Source: Methanobacterium sp.
Lineage (GTDB): Archaea > Methanobacteriota > Methanobacteria > Methanobacteriales > Methanobacteriaceae
Assembly (NCBI RefSeq): GCF_038562635.1
Contig: NZ_JBCFBO010000002.1
Coordinates: 248,001-312,000 of the forward strand
DNA: 64,000 nucleotides
Direction: 5' to 3'
Part shown: positions 56,904 to 64,000 of the stretch, piece by piece
Numbering within the stretch: position 1 is the stretch's first letter
How the letters are laid out: each line of letters begins with the position of its first letter
Position numbers and translations under genes: made by a program
The notes under the pieces: generated by a model
Database searches by the model: none
What the model was told of the DNA's origin: nothing
Seen by the model: only the letters and a program-made list of their open reading frames with translations

Positions 56904-57698
56904 TTAACCATTTTTATTTACATTACTTCTGTTACTAATCATATTGCCCATTAGTTCTCCAACATCCCTTAAAAATTCTTCATGGCTAATATTCTGGCTT
57001 TCAAGTAAATCTTTAAGGTCTGGAGGTAAATTATCAATACTATTTGCAATTAAAGTTTGCAGAACAGTCACTTCGACTGAATTGACGTCAGACCTGATTA
57101 TTCTTTCTTTTTTACCCTGTTCTACTGCATTACGAAATATATTCAACATCTCACGGCGCAAAACAAGGATCTCATTTAGATATTCACTGATTGTGAATTT
57201 TGGTATTGGAAAATCAGGTACAATGCCTTTTTCTAAATTTTTTATATATATTTCTTCAAATTTCTTCTTATATTCAGGATAGAGCTTACTGTCAGAAGAA
57301 GGAAATATTTTATATTCTGCAGGTTCAATGTTATCTAAATCAAACCTTCCAGATAATAAATAATTATAAGCCCTTAAATAATCAGAATATTCTTTAGCAA
57401 AGTCATAATATGCCTTTCTAAATCCTGCAAGTTTTGAAAAACTATTTTTTCCTTTCTTTACTTCATCAGTGATCATTTTATACAATATTCTGGTTCCGCG
57501 AAGGACAATCGCAAAAAATAGTTCTTCTTTGTTTTCAAAGTATAGGTAAAGGGTAGATCTGCCTAATTTCACTTCTTTAGCTATATCCTTTAAAGAAACG
57601 TTTTCATAACCTTTAGAAAAGAATAATTTCTCTGCTGCGTTTAATATATCATTTCTTCGCTGTTCCTTTTCTAATTCTTTCCTGGCTATGAGTGACAT
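56904..57698 (-). CDS. TetR/AcrR-family transcriptional regulator
   Basis: 264 residues. The N-terminal HTH is clear: ILNAAEKLFFSKGYENVSLK then DIAKEVKLGRSTLYLYFENK. The ligand-binding C-terminal half is helical and unlike known groups to me. The ATG at 57698 is chosen over the GTG at 57710 because AGGTGA precedes it. It lies 50 nt downstream of the MBL-fold gene and faces a divergent-looking gap, with the tandem operators further downstream. Confidence 0.88.
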   Translation of the reverse strand: MSLIARKELEKEQRRNDILNAAEKLFFSKGYENVSLKDIAKEVKLGRSTLYLYFENKEELFFAIVLRGTRILYKMITDEVKKGKNSFSKLAGFRKAYYDFAKEYSDYLRAYNYLLSGRFDLDNIEPAEYKIFPSSDSKLYPEYKKKFEEIYIKNLEKGIVPDFPIPKFTISEYLNEILVLRREMLNIFRNAVEQGKKERIIRSDVNSVEVTVLQTLIANSIDNLPPDLKDLLESQNISHEEFLRDVGELMGNMISNRSNVNKNG

Positions 57699-57748
57699 TG
57701 TTTTTTTCACCTGTAATTAATGTAATCAATATTAAGTTTACATTTAAT

Positions 57749-58591
57749 TTATAAAGTAATTTCCATCCCAGTATAAATGCTTTTTAACTTACCGCTTAAA
57801 ATTGGTTTCATTATATTAAATCCGCGTTCTCCAGTACAATGACCCGTGTAAATTTGTCCTGCAGCTTCCAATTTTAACCACTCCGCTATTTCTTCAATTT
57901 CTTCTTTTTTAGCCGTCTCAAATGTACGGGCTCCAGCCTGGAGATGGAACCCTCCAAGTACAGTGCCTATCTTTTTATGAGGAAAAACTTTTTTAGCAGT
58001 ATTTATAATATTTTTGATCCCGCTGTGCCCACATCCTGTAAAAACAGTTAAACCATTACTATTTTCTATAATCATGAATAATTCATGTTTAAAATCATCT
58101 TTTATAAGTTTTTCATTTACTTTTTCAAATAAAACATGATTACTGTAAGGAACTGGAAACTCTTTATGGATATTAGGCACTATAAACATGTTTTTGGCTA
58201 TTTCTACAGTTTTGTCAATGAAATATAATCTTTCTGCATATTTTTCGACTATTTCGCTATCGATACCAATGTATTTTTCACCCTCAGGACGTTTAGAATA
58301 ATAGGAACCTAAAGCTTCCTTTTTAAGGTAAACTGGTGCTTTATCGTTAATCTGGAAAAATTTTAGAAGTCCTCCAGTATGATCGTCATGTCCATGAGAA
58401 ATGATTACAGCATCCACTTTCCGTAGATCAATGCCTAATCTTGACGCATTTTCTATTGCGCTTTCTTGAGGGCCTCCAGTATCAAAAAGAATTTTATAGC
58501 CATTTTTTTCAATAAATAATGAGATCCCATGTTCTGCAATTAAATCAGAATTTTTTAGCTTGGTATTTTCAGTCAAAACAGTTATTTTCAT
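57749..58591 (-). CDS. MBL-fold metallohydrolase (dihydropterin ribofuranosylaminobenzene-phosphate synthase-like)
   Basis: 280 residues. The metal motif ISHGHDDHTGG, then FTGCGHSGIKNI, GGFHLQAG and TGHCTGERGF define the β-lactamase fold in the archaeal group annotated as a methanopterin-pathway enzyme. Its true reaction may differ. ATG 58591 follows GGAGACTTGAG. It is adjacent to the TetR gene and may sense or make its ligand (inference). Confidence 0.82.
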   Translation of the reverse strand: MKITVLTENTKLKNSDLIAEHGISLFIEKNGYKILFDTGGPQESAIENASRLGIDLRKVDAVIISHGHDDHTGGLLKFFQINDKAPVYLKKEALGSYYSKRPEGEKYIGIDSEIVEKYAERLYFIDKTVEIAKNMFIVPNIHKEFPVPYSNHVLFEKVNEKLIKDDFKHELFMIIENSNGLTVFTGCGHSGIKNIINTAKKVFPHKKIGTVLGGFHLQAGARTFETAKKEEIEEIAEWLKLEAAGQIYTGHCTGERGFNIMKPILSGKLKSIYTGMEITL

Positions 58592-58676
58592 CTCAAGTCT
58601 CCAATCTAAATAATCTGCATCAAGTGTAATATTATATACTTTTAAACCGCATAAAATTCAACTTTTACAGAAAATA

Positions 58677-59324
58677 TTAATATTTTTCGTTTCCAGGTTT
58701 TGCTTTAATATAATTAACTGTAACATAGTTAGGGTCCGTTTCATCACGAATAATTTCCTTGCTGACCACTTCAAATCCAGTCTTATCCAGCATATCCACT
58801 ATCTTTTCTTGATTTAAAAAATGACCAGTAGTTGGGATCTTACGATAATTTACAAGTGCTTTAAACCTGAACTTTAAGTTTCCATAAAAGGATAGAAAAG
58901 AAATGTCAGGGCCTGCTATTATAAGTAAACCTCCAGGTTTTAAAATTCGGCGGCTCTCTTTAAGAGCTTTTTCAGGTTCAGTAAAGAGAAGAACCAAACC
59001 CATAAATACAGTATCAAATGTTCCTTCATTGAATTTACAATCCTGGCAGTCCATAACCTGAAATTCAAATCCTTTCAGGTTTTCTCTAGCAATTGACAGC
59101 ATTTCCTCTGAAATATCAGTTGAAATAATGCTTTCTGACTTATTTGCCAGTGTTTTTGTGAAATAACCTGTGCCACAGCCAAGTTCAATTAGATTTCCTA
59201 AATTGTCTTCTTCATTTAACTTTTCCTGTATTTTTGGCCTTATTTTTTCTCCCATGATATTATCTATAGCTGAATCGTATCTATTTGATAATTCTGCCCA
59301 AAATTTAATGAATTCTTCCGCCAA
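58677..59324 (-). CDS. Class I SAM-dependent methyltransferase
   Basis: 215 residues. The glycine motif IELGCGTGYFTKTLA, the acid in IISTDISEEML and post-motifs FDTVFMGLVLLF and ESRRILKPGGLLIIA give a Methyltransf_11-type fold. Substrate unknown. A TTG at 59324, about 5 nt after GAGGGG, is preferred over the TTG-like reading to 59357. It lies between the PPOX-like and MBL-fold genes on the same strand. Confidence 0.85.
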   Translation of the reverse strand: MAEEFIKFWAELSNRYDSAIDNIMGEKIRPKIQEKLNEEDNLGNLIELGCGTGYFTKTLANKSESIISTDISEEMLSIARENLKGFEFQVMDCQDCKFNEGTFDTVFMGLVLLFTEPEKALKESRRILKPGGLLIIAGPDISFLSFYGNLKFRFKALVNYRKIPTTGHFLNQEKIVDMLDKTGFEVVSKEIIRDETDPNYVTVNYIKAKPGNEKY

Positions 59325-59386
59325 AGAAACCCCTCTTATTACAAAGAATACTTCCAATTAAAAAAAGAAAAGAATGCATATTTTGT

Positions 59387-59812
59387 CTAGCCGAAATTGA
59401 TGAACTTTTTAGGCTCAAAATTGGTCTGCATTGTCCAGAAATAGGCTTCACCTTTGGCAATGCGGAAAATTATAAGACCCGGACTGTTAAATGTCATACC
59501 AAATTCCTTAAGGAATGGCCTATCTTCCAAAACCTTTTTTTTAAGATCAGGGTCATCAACAAATTCTATTTCACCAGCTACCCTCATCATTTTTCCTGTC
59601 GCCTCGTCTGGCTGCCAGAAACATGCCTCTACTTTAGGATTTGCTTGAAGCTGTCCGTACATATCTTTCATACCTCCAATCTGGAAGTAAAATCCATTTT
59701 CATCAGCAAACCAGAAACCAAGTGCTCTAACTCTAGGCTGGTCCCCTTCAGTTGTTGCAAGGTAGCAAACAGGCGTTTCATTTGCAAAATTTATGCAGTC
59801 TTTAAAATCCAT
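59387..59812 (-). CDS. Pyridoxamine 5'-phosphate oxidase-like flavoprotein
   Basis: 141 residues, a split-barrel FMN-binding fold: PVCYLATTEGDQPRVRALGF, FWFADENGFYFQIGG and VEACFWQPDEATGKMMRVAG. Such proteins bind FMN or F420 and reduce small molecules. ATG 59812 follows GGAGG. First gene of the same-strand series running to the TetR gene. Confidence 0.85.
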   Translation of the reverse strand: MDFKDCINFANETPVCYLATTEGDQPRVRALGFWFADENGFYFQIGGMKDMYGQLQANPKVEACFWQPDEATGKMMRVAGEIEFVDDPDLKKKVLEDRPFLKEFGMTFNSPGLIIFRIAKGEAYFWTMQTNFEPKKFINFG

Positions 59813-59927
59813 AATATCATATCCTCCATTTAATTAGTTTAAATAGATGTAATTATATTTATTTTTTAATGAATATATAAAATATGTTATATTTACAGGA
59901 AAAATCAATAAATTGAGGAGTAATAAA

Positions 59928-60233
59928 ATGAAAGAACAAAAGCCAAGACCATACAGATTTACAGAAGCAGTAAGTGATGAATTAAATGATGCATTCCAGA
60001 ATTTAGCCGCGCAAATAATGAAAGATGGAGCATTATCTTCAAAGGAAAAATCAATAATAGCGCTAGCATGTGCAGTAGCTCTCAAATGCGAACACTGTGT
60101 AAAAGCCCATAAAAAAAGCGCTTTGGCAGCTGGTGCAAGTATGGAAGAGCTTCTCGAAGCAGGTGCAGTTGCAGGCCAGGTTCGTCTTGGATCAGGTTTA
60201 ACTTTTGCATCATTCCTTCTTGATGATGATTGA
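59928..60233 (+). CDS. Carboxymuconolactone decarboxylase/AhpD-like protein
   Basis: 101 residues. The redox Cys-x2-Cys-x3-His motif is visible in LKCEHCVKAHKKSAL, within the helical CMD fold. The AhpD type reduces peroxiredoxin-like partners; function here is inferred. ATG 59928 follows GAGGAG. Diverges from the PPOX-like gene and converges on the next gene with a 12-nt gap. Confidence 0.85.
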   Translation: MKEQKPRPYRFTEAVSDELNDAFQNLAAQIMKDGALSSKEKSIIALACAVALKCEHCVKAHKKSALAAGASMEELLEAGAVAGQVRLGSGLTFASFLLDDD

Positions 60234-60245
60234 ATTAAATAATCC

Positions 60246-60737
60246 TTATTTTTTCAACCCAATGATACTCTCGCAGTAATTATCACCAGCACACATTCTT
60301 TTGGTAAAGATTTGAGTATATTCAGGGTTAAGGGACTCGACAGCGCTGGTGCAGTAAGCTTGACAAAGATCAGGCATGCTAACAACAGGGATGTACATCT
60401 CTGCATGAGCATTGAAGTTTGGACAGGTAGTAAAGTGATCTATAACAAGTTCACTGGCTGCATCTTGAACTTCATGTTCCTTTTTTCCCATAATTATCAT
60501 TCCCACAATTTTCAAACTGTTGCTGATATCTATTGCATTTTTTGAAGGTAATTTCAAAATATCAGCAATTTTTTTTACTTCTTTACCTCTTTCAATCCAG
60601 ACCATTTCTTCTACATTTTTAACAGTTTTTTCGTCCAGTATTTGCCTGAATGCCGCACCATAACCTAAAAATAAGTTTTTAAATGTCTTTGTTGCAATTT
60701 TCCACCTTAATTCCGCAGGTATATCATCAAATTTCAT
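60246..60737 (-). CDS. Cys-rich protein, ATC-hydrolase-like
   Basis: 163 residues. The C-terminal half holds a cluster of Cys: HFTTCPNFNAHAEM, DLCQAYCTSAVESL, KRMCAGDNYCESIIG. The overall pattern recalls L-2-amino-thiazoline-4-carboxylate hydrolase-like or DUF6125 proteins. A metal or cluster site is plausible. ATG 60737 is chosen because GGAGGTGAT precedes it; the ORF runs upstream to 60881 without a site. Confidence 0.6.
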   Translation of the reverse strand: MKFDDIPAELRWKIATKTFKNLFLGYGAAFRQILDEKTVKNVEEMVWIERGKEVKKIADILKLPSKNAIDISNSLKIVGMIIMGKKEHEVQDAASELVIDHFTTCPNFNAHAEMYIPVVSMPDLCQAYCTSAVESLNPEYTQIFTKRMCAGDNYCESIIGLKK

Positions 60738-61013
60738 AATATCACCTCCAAAAAAATTAAAAATTTTTTTGGGGTTCAGAAAAATCGGAGATTTTCCTTC
60801 AACCTGACTCTTCGATGGTAATAATTTTGTTGGTGATATGCCATAAAATATGTGGTTTTTTTTTGATGCAATATATCTCATAAATTATGCAGTTAGTCTA
60901 TAAAAAGTACAACAAAATGATAATTAGAAAAATTGATGAATTTTTATAAAAATTAAGGTATAATAAAACTAAATAATTTAAAAAAAATAGTTTGTTGATT
61001 TAAATAAAATATT

Positions 61014-61030
61014 AATGCTAAAGAAGCATT
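61014..61030 (-). terminator. Hairpin at the stop of the DUF1894 gene
   Basis: AATGCT (61014-61019) and AGCATT (61025-61030) around AAAGA, just at the stop codon; AT-rich sequence extends the pairing. Confidence 0.4.
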
Positions 61031-61331
61031 ATTTAATATTTAACTTCTTTACATTGTCTATTTCTTCTTGACCAACAGGTATTTCAACTACTGCAGTTCC
61101 ATGGCAAGGTTTCGTATAAGGAAACAGTACAGTACCTTTTTTTTCATTGATGCCTACAGATATTGGAGGTATTCCAATAATTCTAGCACCTAAAACCTTA
61201 TCTCCAGGATTAACGTAGATTATTTCAAGAGCATTTTCTTTAATAACTTCGATAGCTTCTTTAAAACCTGTTCTGGCTATTAATACTTTATAATCTTCAG
61301 ATTCTTGCAAATATGTTTCAAGGCAGAACAT
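61029..61331 (-). CDS. DUF1894 protein
   Basis: 100 residues, methanogen-specific. LETYLQESEDYKVLIARTGF, GARIIGIPPISVGIN and PYTKPCHGTAVVEIP are the recognisable segments. Function unknown. It follows DUF1890 by 42 nt; the pair is usually found together in methanogens. ATG 61331 follows AGGGGGA. Confidence 0.85.
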   Translation of the reverse strand: MFCLETYLQESEDYKVLIARTGFKEAIEVIKENALEIIYVNPGDKVLGARIIGIPPISVGINEKKGTVLFPYTKPCHGTAVVEIPVGQEEIDNVKKLNIK

Positions 61332-61373
61332 AAAATCCCCCTAAGATTGATTAATTCTTATTAAATTTTAAAT

Positions 61374-61847
61374 TCAAAGAGCATTGGATTCTTCAAGCTT
61401 TTTGATGGTTTTATCAAATTTCACCCGGAGTGGAGTCGGATTGTGGTAAGCCCTCGCAGATACAATTTCTGCATCTGTACTTTCTGAAACAGTATCTATA
61501 AATTCAGCAAGCTTATCCGCATCTTTTTCAAAAACTATAGCTATAGATTTTGTATCAAGTATACTATAAAAAGTTACAAAGTAGGAAACAGCTGCATCTT
61601 TGTGAATAAACCCAACAAGAAGATCAAAAGTGCCTTTGTCCAGTTTTTCAATACATGAATCGATATCTACTTTATTTTGAATATATAACTCCTCAGGATC
61701 TCCCACTTCCAGCAGTTTCATTGCAGAAGGAGTACTTGCTGTTGTAACTTCGTATCCCATTTTTTTAAGTTTATATGTAACATAAACAGCCATTGGAGTT
61801 TGAGAAGGTGATTCAGGGCATCCTAATAATATCAAGGCTTTTTTCAT
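61374..61847 (-). CDS. DUF1890 protein
   Basis: 157 residues with a Rossmann-like start: MKKALILLGCPESPSQTPMA, YVTYKLKKMGYEVT. The Gly-Cys-Pro-Glu-Ser motif is typical of DUF1890 of methanogens. Its function is unknown. ATG 61847 follows AGGAGG. It is 26 nt downstream of the membrane-protein gene and upstream of DUF1894, forming a likely operon. Confidence 0.85.
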   Translation of the reverse strand: MKKALILLGCPESPSQTPMAVYVTYKLKKMGYEVTTASTPSAMKLLEVGDPEELYIQNKVDIDSCIEKLDKGTFDLLVGFIHKDAAVSYFVTFYSILDTKSIAIVFEKDADKLAEFIDTVSESTDAEIVSARAYHNPTPLRVKFDKTIKKLEESNAL

Positions 61848-61873
61848 TTTTTTCCTCCTATCCTATTTCAATT

Positions 61874-62956
61874 TTAACGGGTGGTTCTTTTCACCATCAC
61901 CACATGGCCCAAAACCAGTGCACCCATAAGCATGAATGTTAAAAGTGCCATTCCATTTATATCCCTGTTAGAGAAAAACAGCCCCATTATTGCCTGGGTT
62001 GAAAATGCAGTGAGCGCTCCTATAAGCAAAGCTTCCCTTCCAAGATAATTCCTGTTACCGTTCTCCCTCTTCTCACGGTATGCAGACAGTATTTTGAACC
62101 CTACAAAAATCACGCCTGCACAGTATATTAAAAGACATATAAGCCCAAGATAACCGAAATCAAATGTAAAACCAAATGTTCCAGGCAAGAAATAATCTAT
62201 TACGTCCTTTTTACTTACCAAAACTCCGTAAAATACTGGAAATGGCAAAGTAAGCATCGTAATCAAGGTTAAAGGTAAACTCACATAACCACTGGCAAAT
62301 CCAGTATCGGCTGAACCCCAGTAACTTGAACCCTGAACATGGCCTAAAAGCGCTGAATTCTTTAAAACCATCGTAATACTTGGGAGAGCATTCTCTTCAA
62401 GCCTGCTGAATCTTAAAAGAGGGCTTAATACCGACATATTTAATGCATCAGCTAATAACTGGAGAGCTCCAAAACTTACAACTACTACTCCTACCACTGC
62501 AATTACCCTTTTAACTGTAAGGAATGATTTCTGGCGGAAAGACTTTGAAATAATAAATAAACCTATTAAAAGTCCTAAAATCCACAGAACTAAAAAAACC
62601 CTATGCACTACGCTTCCAGCAATTGCAATTGCGCCTATAACCATAAATATAAATATTCTTAGATTAGCCACCCTTATACCTACTTCTTTCATCATTGGTA
62701 AAGCAGCAAGTAAAGTTACAACGGCAAATAATGCGATTGGACCATAGGGAATACTGAATTCATGAGCATATGACACAAATAAAAGCCCAGCATCAACACC
62801 AAACAGCAAGGCAAGTCCTACTGCCAAAATAAGCGTTGCAAAAAGCACGAGACTCAAAGATATTGGAACTATATTAAGCAGTAATATGATTCCTATTTGT
62901 ATTATAAGTCCTACTTCTATTATGAATTGTAAATGATTTTGAGCGATTAAAACCAA
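61874..62956 (-). CDS. Conserved multi-pass membrane protein
   Basis: 360 residues, about nine TM helices. Family-specific loops: SSYWGSADTGFASGYVSLP and YREKRENGNRNYLGREALL. I recognise it only as a methanobacterial membrane protein linked to DUF1890/DUF1894; no enzymatic motif. The start is a TTG at 62956 with GGAGG 7 nt upstream. A paralogue with a frameshift lies directly upstream. Confidence 0.65.
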   Translation of the reverse strand: MVLIAQNHLQFIIEVGLIIQIGIILLLNIVPISLSLVLFATLILAVGLALLFGVDAGLLFVSYAHEFSIPYGPIALFAVVTLLAALPMMKEVGIRVANLRIFIFMVIGAIAIAGSVVHRVFLVLWILGLLIGLFIISKSFRQKSFLTVKRVIAVVGVVVVSFGALQLLADALNMSVLSPLLRFSRLEENALPSITMVLKNSALLGHVQGSSYWGSADTGFASGYVSLPLTLITMLTLPFPVFYGVLVSKKDVIDYFLPGTFGFTFDFGYLGLICLLIYCAGVIFVGFKILSAYREKRENGNRNYLGREALLIGALTAFSTQAIMGLFFSNRDINGMALLTFMLMGALVLGHVVMVKRTTR

Positions 62957-63307
62957 TTCTATTCCTCCAGCCCCCTAAGGGACTTACTATTCTATTATTT
63001 TGAGTATGATATAATTTAATTTGATGAAATTATTTCCATATTATTAGAAAAATTTAACTCTTAAACCTTCTTAATCTCAAATTTTACTTTTGTATATATT
63101 GACTCAACTATACATAAACTCATTTAAAAGTTTTTTGGACAGTTCATTTTATTAATTTATTAAAAACAACCATATTTTGTTTATACTAATATATTTTATT
63201 AACGCAGTTATCTATAATGTTTACATTATTTTGACTTTTATCTTTAAAATCTAAATCATGAAAAGATATAGAATTCCAGTTTTATGATTTAATTAAATAC
63301 ACTTTTT
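62957..63307. other. AT-rich spacer between paralogous membrane genes
   Basis: About 350 bases of AT-rich sequence; presumed promoter of the 61874 gene, no other feature seen. Confidence 0.4.
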
Positions 63308-64000
63308 TTACATTCTTTTTACAATTACAACATGGCCTATAACCATTGAACCTAAGAATATGAAAGTTACAAGTGCCAACCCATTTATAGACCTATTTTG
63401 TAAGAATAATCCTATTATGGCGGGCTGAAAATGCAGTTAAGGCCCCCATAAGTAAAGCTTCCCTTCCAAGATAATTCCTGTTACCGTTCTCCCTCTTCTC
63501 ACGGTATTCAACAAGTATCTTAAAGCCTACAAAAATTACAGCAGTACACAAAATTAAAAGGAATATGAACCCTGCATATCCAAAATCAAAAGTCCATCCG
63601 AATATTCCGGGCAAAAAGTAATCAATTATGTCCCTTTTATTTGACAAAACCCCAAAGAAGATTGGTAACGGCAGACTTAAAAAGGCAATCAATTGATAAG
63701 GCAAACTTATGTAACCGCTGGCAAACCCAGTATCATCTATACCCCAGTAACTTGAGCCGGGAACATGGCCAAACAGTACTGCATTTTTTAAAACCATAGT
63801 AAGGCTTGGAAGTGAATTTTCTTCAAGCCAGGTAAATCTTAAAAGAGGGCTTAAAACAGCCGTATTTAACACTCCAAACATTAATTCAAGGAATCCAACA
63901 GCAGCGATCACCACTGCCCCTACTACAACTGCCCTTTTTACTGTAAAAAATGATTTTCTGTGGAATGATTTTGATATGATGAACAACCCTATCAAAAGCC
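63308..64000 (-). pseudogene. Frameshifted paralogue of the membrane protein (partial)
   Basis: Matches the 61874 protein over ~230 residues (GSSYWGIDDTGFASGYISLP, YREKRENGNRNYLGREALL). At LTAFSA the frame breaks near 63420; a 2-base loss there would explain it. The other frame continues correctly (AIIGLFLQNRSINGLALVTF, GHVVIVKRM) to a stop at 63308. The gene runs past the end of the window on its 5' side. Either a recent pseudogene or a sequence error. Confidence 0.7.

Noticed and set aside
57075..57095. TGACGTCA inside the TetR gene as a fourth operator.
   Set aside because: It lies in coding sequence, is only 8 bp, and does not match the TGAC-N5-GTCA spacing.

Overview
This window reads as chromosomal DNA of a hydrogenotrophic methanogen of the order Methanobacteriales, most likely Methanobacterium or a close relative. 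The evidence is methenyl-H4MPT cyclohydrolase (mch), archaeal core methionine synthase (metE), the homocysteine-forming DUF39/ferredoxin pair, methanogen-restricted DUF1890/DUF1894 proteins, archaeal thyA, ribL and NOG1, and secreted proteins with pseudomurein-binding repeats. Genes are well separated by very AT-rich spacers, and GGAGG/GGTGA ribosome-binding sites are frequent. No rRNA, tRNA or CRISPR array was recognised.

Layout: 1-9 kb holds a partial wecB, membrane proteins (DUF4013/PsbP-like, CPBP protease, DUF5654), a DUF460 protein with a probable CTG start, a bacterial-type rsgA flanked by 27-bp direct repeats, and an M20 peptidase. 9.7-19.7 kb is largely housekeeping: a glutamate-cysteine-ligase-like enzyme, a Rieske protein, a sugar-phosphate mutase and nucleotidyltransferase pair, truA, hisA, an enzyme-I/PEP-synthase-like protein without its catalytic Cys, and ribL. 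19.8-29.0 kb is a four-gene cluster of secreted cell-wall enzymes combining a glycoside-hydrolase-like domain, pseudomurein-binding repeats and a Cys-His-Asp endoisopeptidase-like domain. Three of the four appear to start at AUU or AUC. 29.4-41.5 kb carries a ThiN-HIT fusion, a SIS protein, nog1 with two hsp20 genes, a hemerythrin-like protein, AMMECR1, tldD, the homocysteine-synthesis operon and a DODA-like protein.

42.1-46.5 kb is a compact six-gene operon: a Ycf46-like AAA+ ATPase, DUF1257/Ycf35-like, DUF2997, two paralogous membrane-anchored helix-hairpin-helix proteins, and an activase-like radical SAM protein. It is the best candidate here for an uncharacterised multi-protein system. 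47-54 kb has mch, a ribokinase-like/AAA+ fusion ATPase, a TDT transporter, thyA and metE. 54-60 kb is a probable TetR-regulated island (LCMT-type methyltransferases, hydrolase, MBL enzyme) with three tandem TGAC-N5-GTCA operators. 60-64 kb holds a Cys-rich protein, DUF1894, DUF1890 and tandem paralogous membrane proteins, the last one frameshifted.

How it fits together: the 37.9-39.8 kb pair makes homocysteine, metE methylates it, and mch serves the H4MPT C1 pathway. The wall-hydrolase cluster probably remodels pseudomurein. Several arrays of short hairpins with three-base loops lie between genes. All identifications come from reading the sequence; no database search was run.
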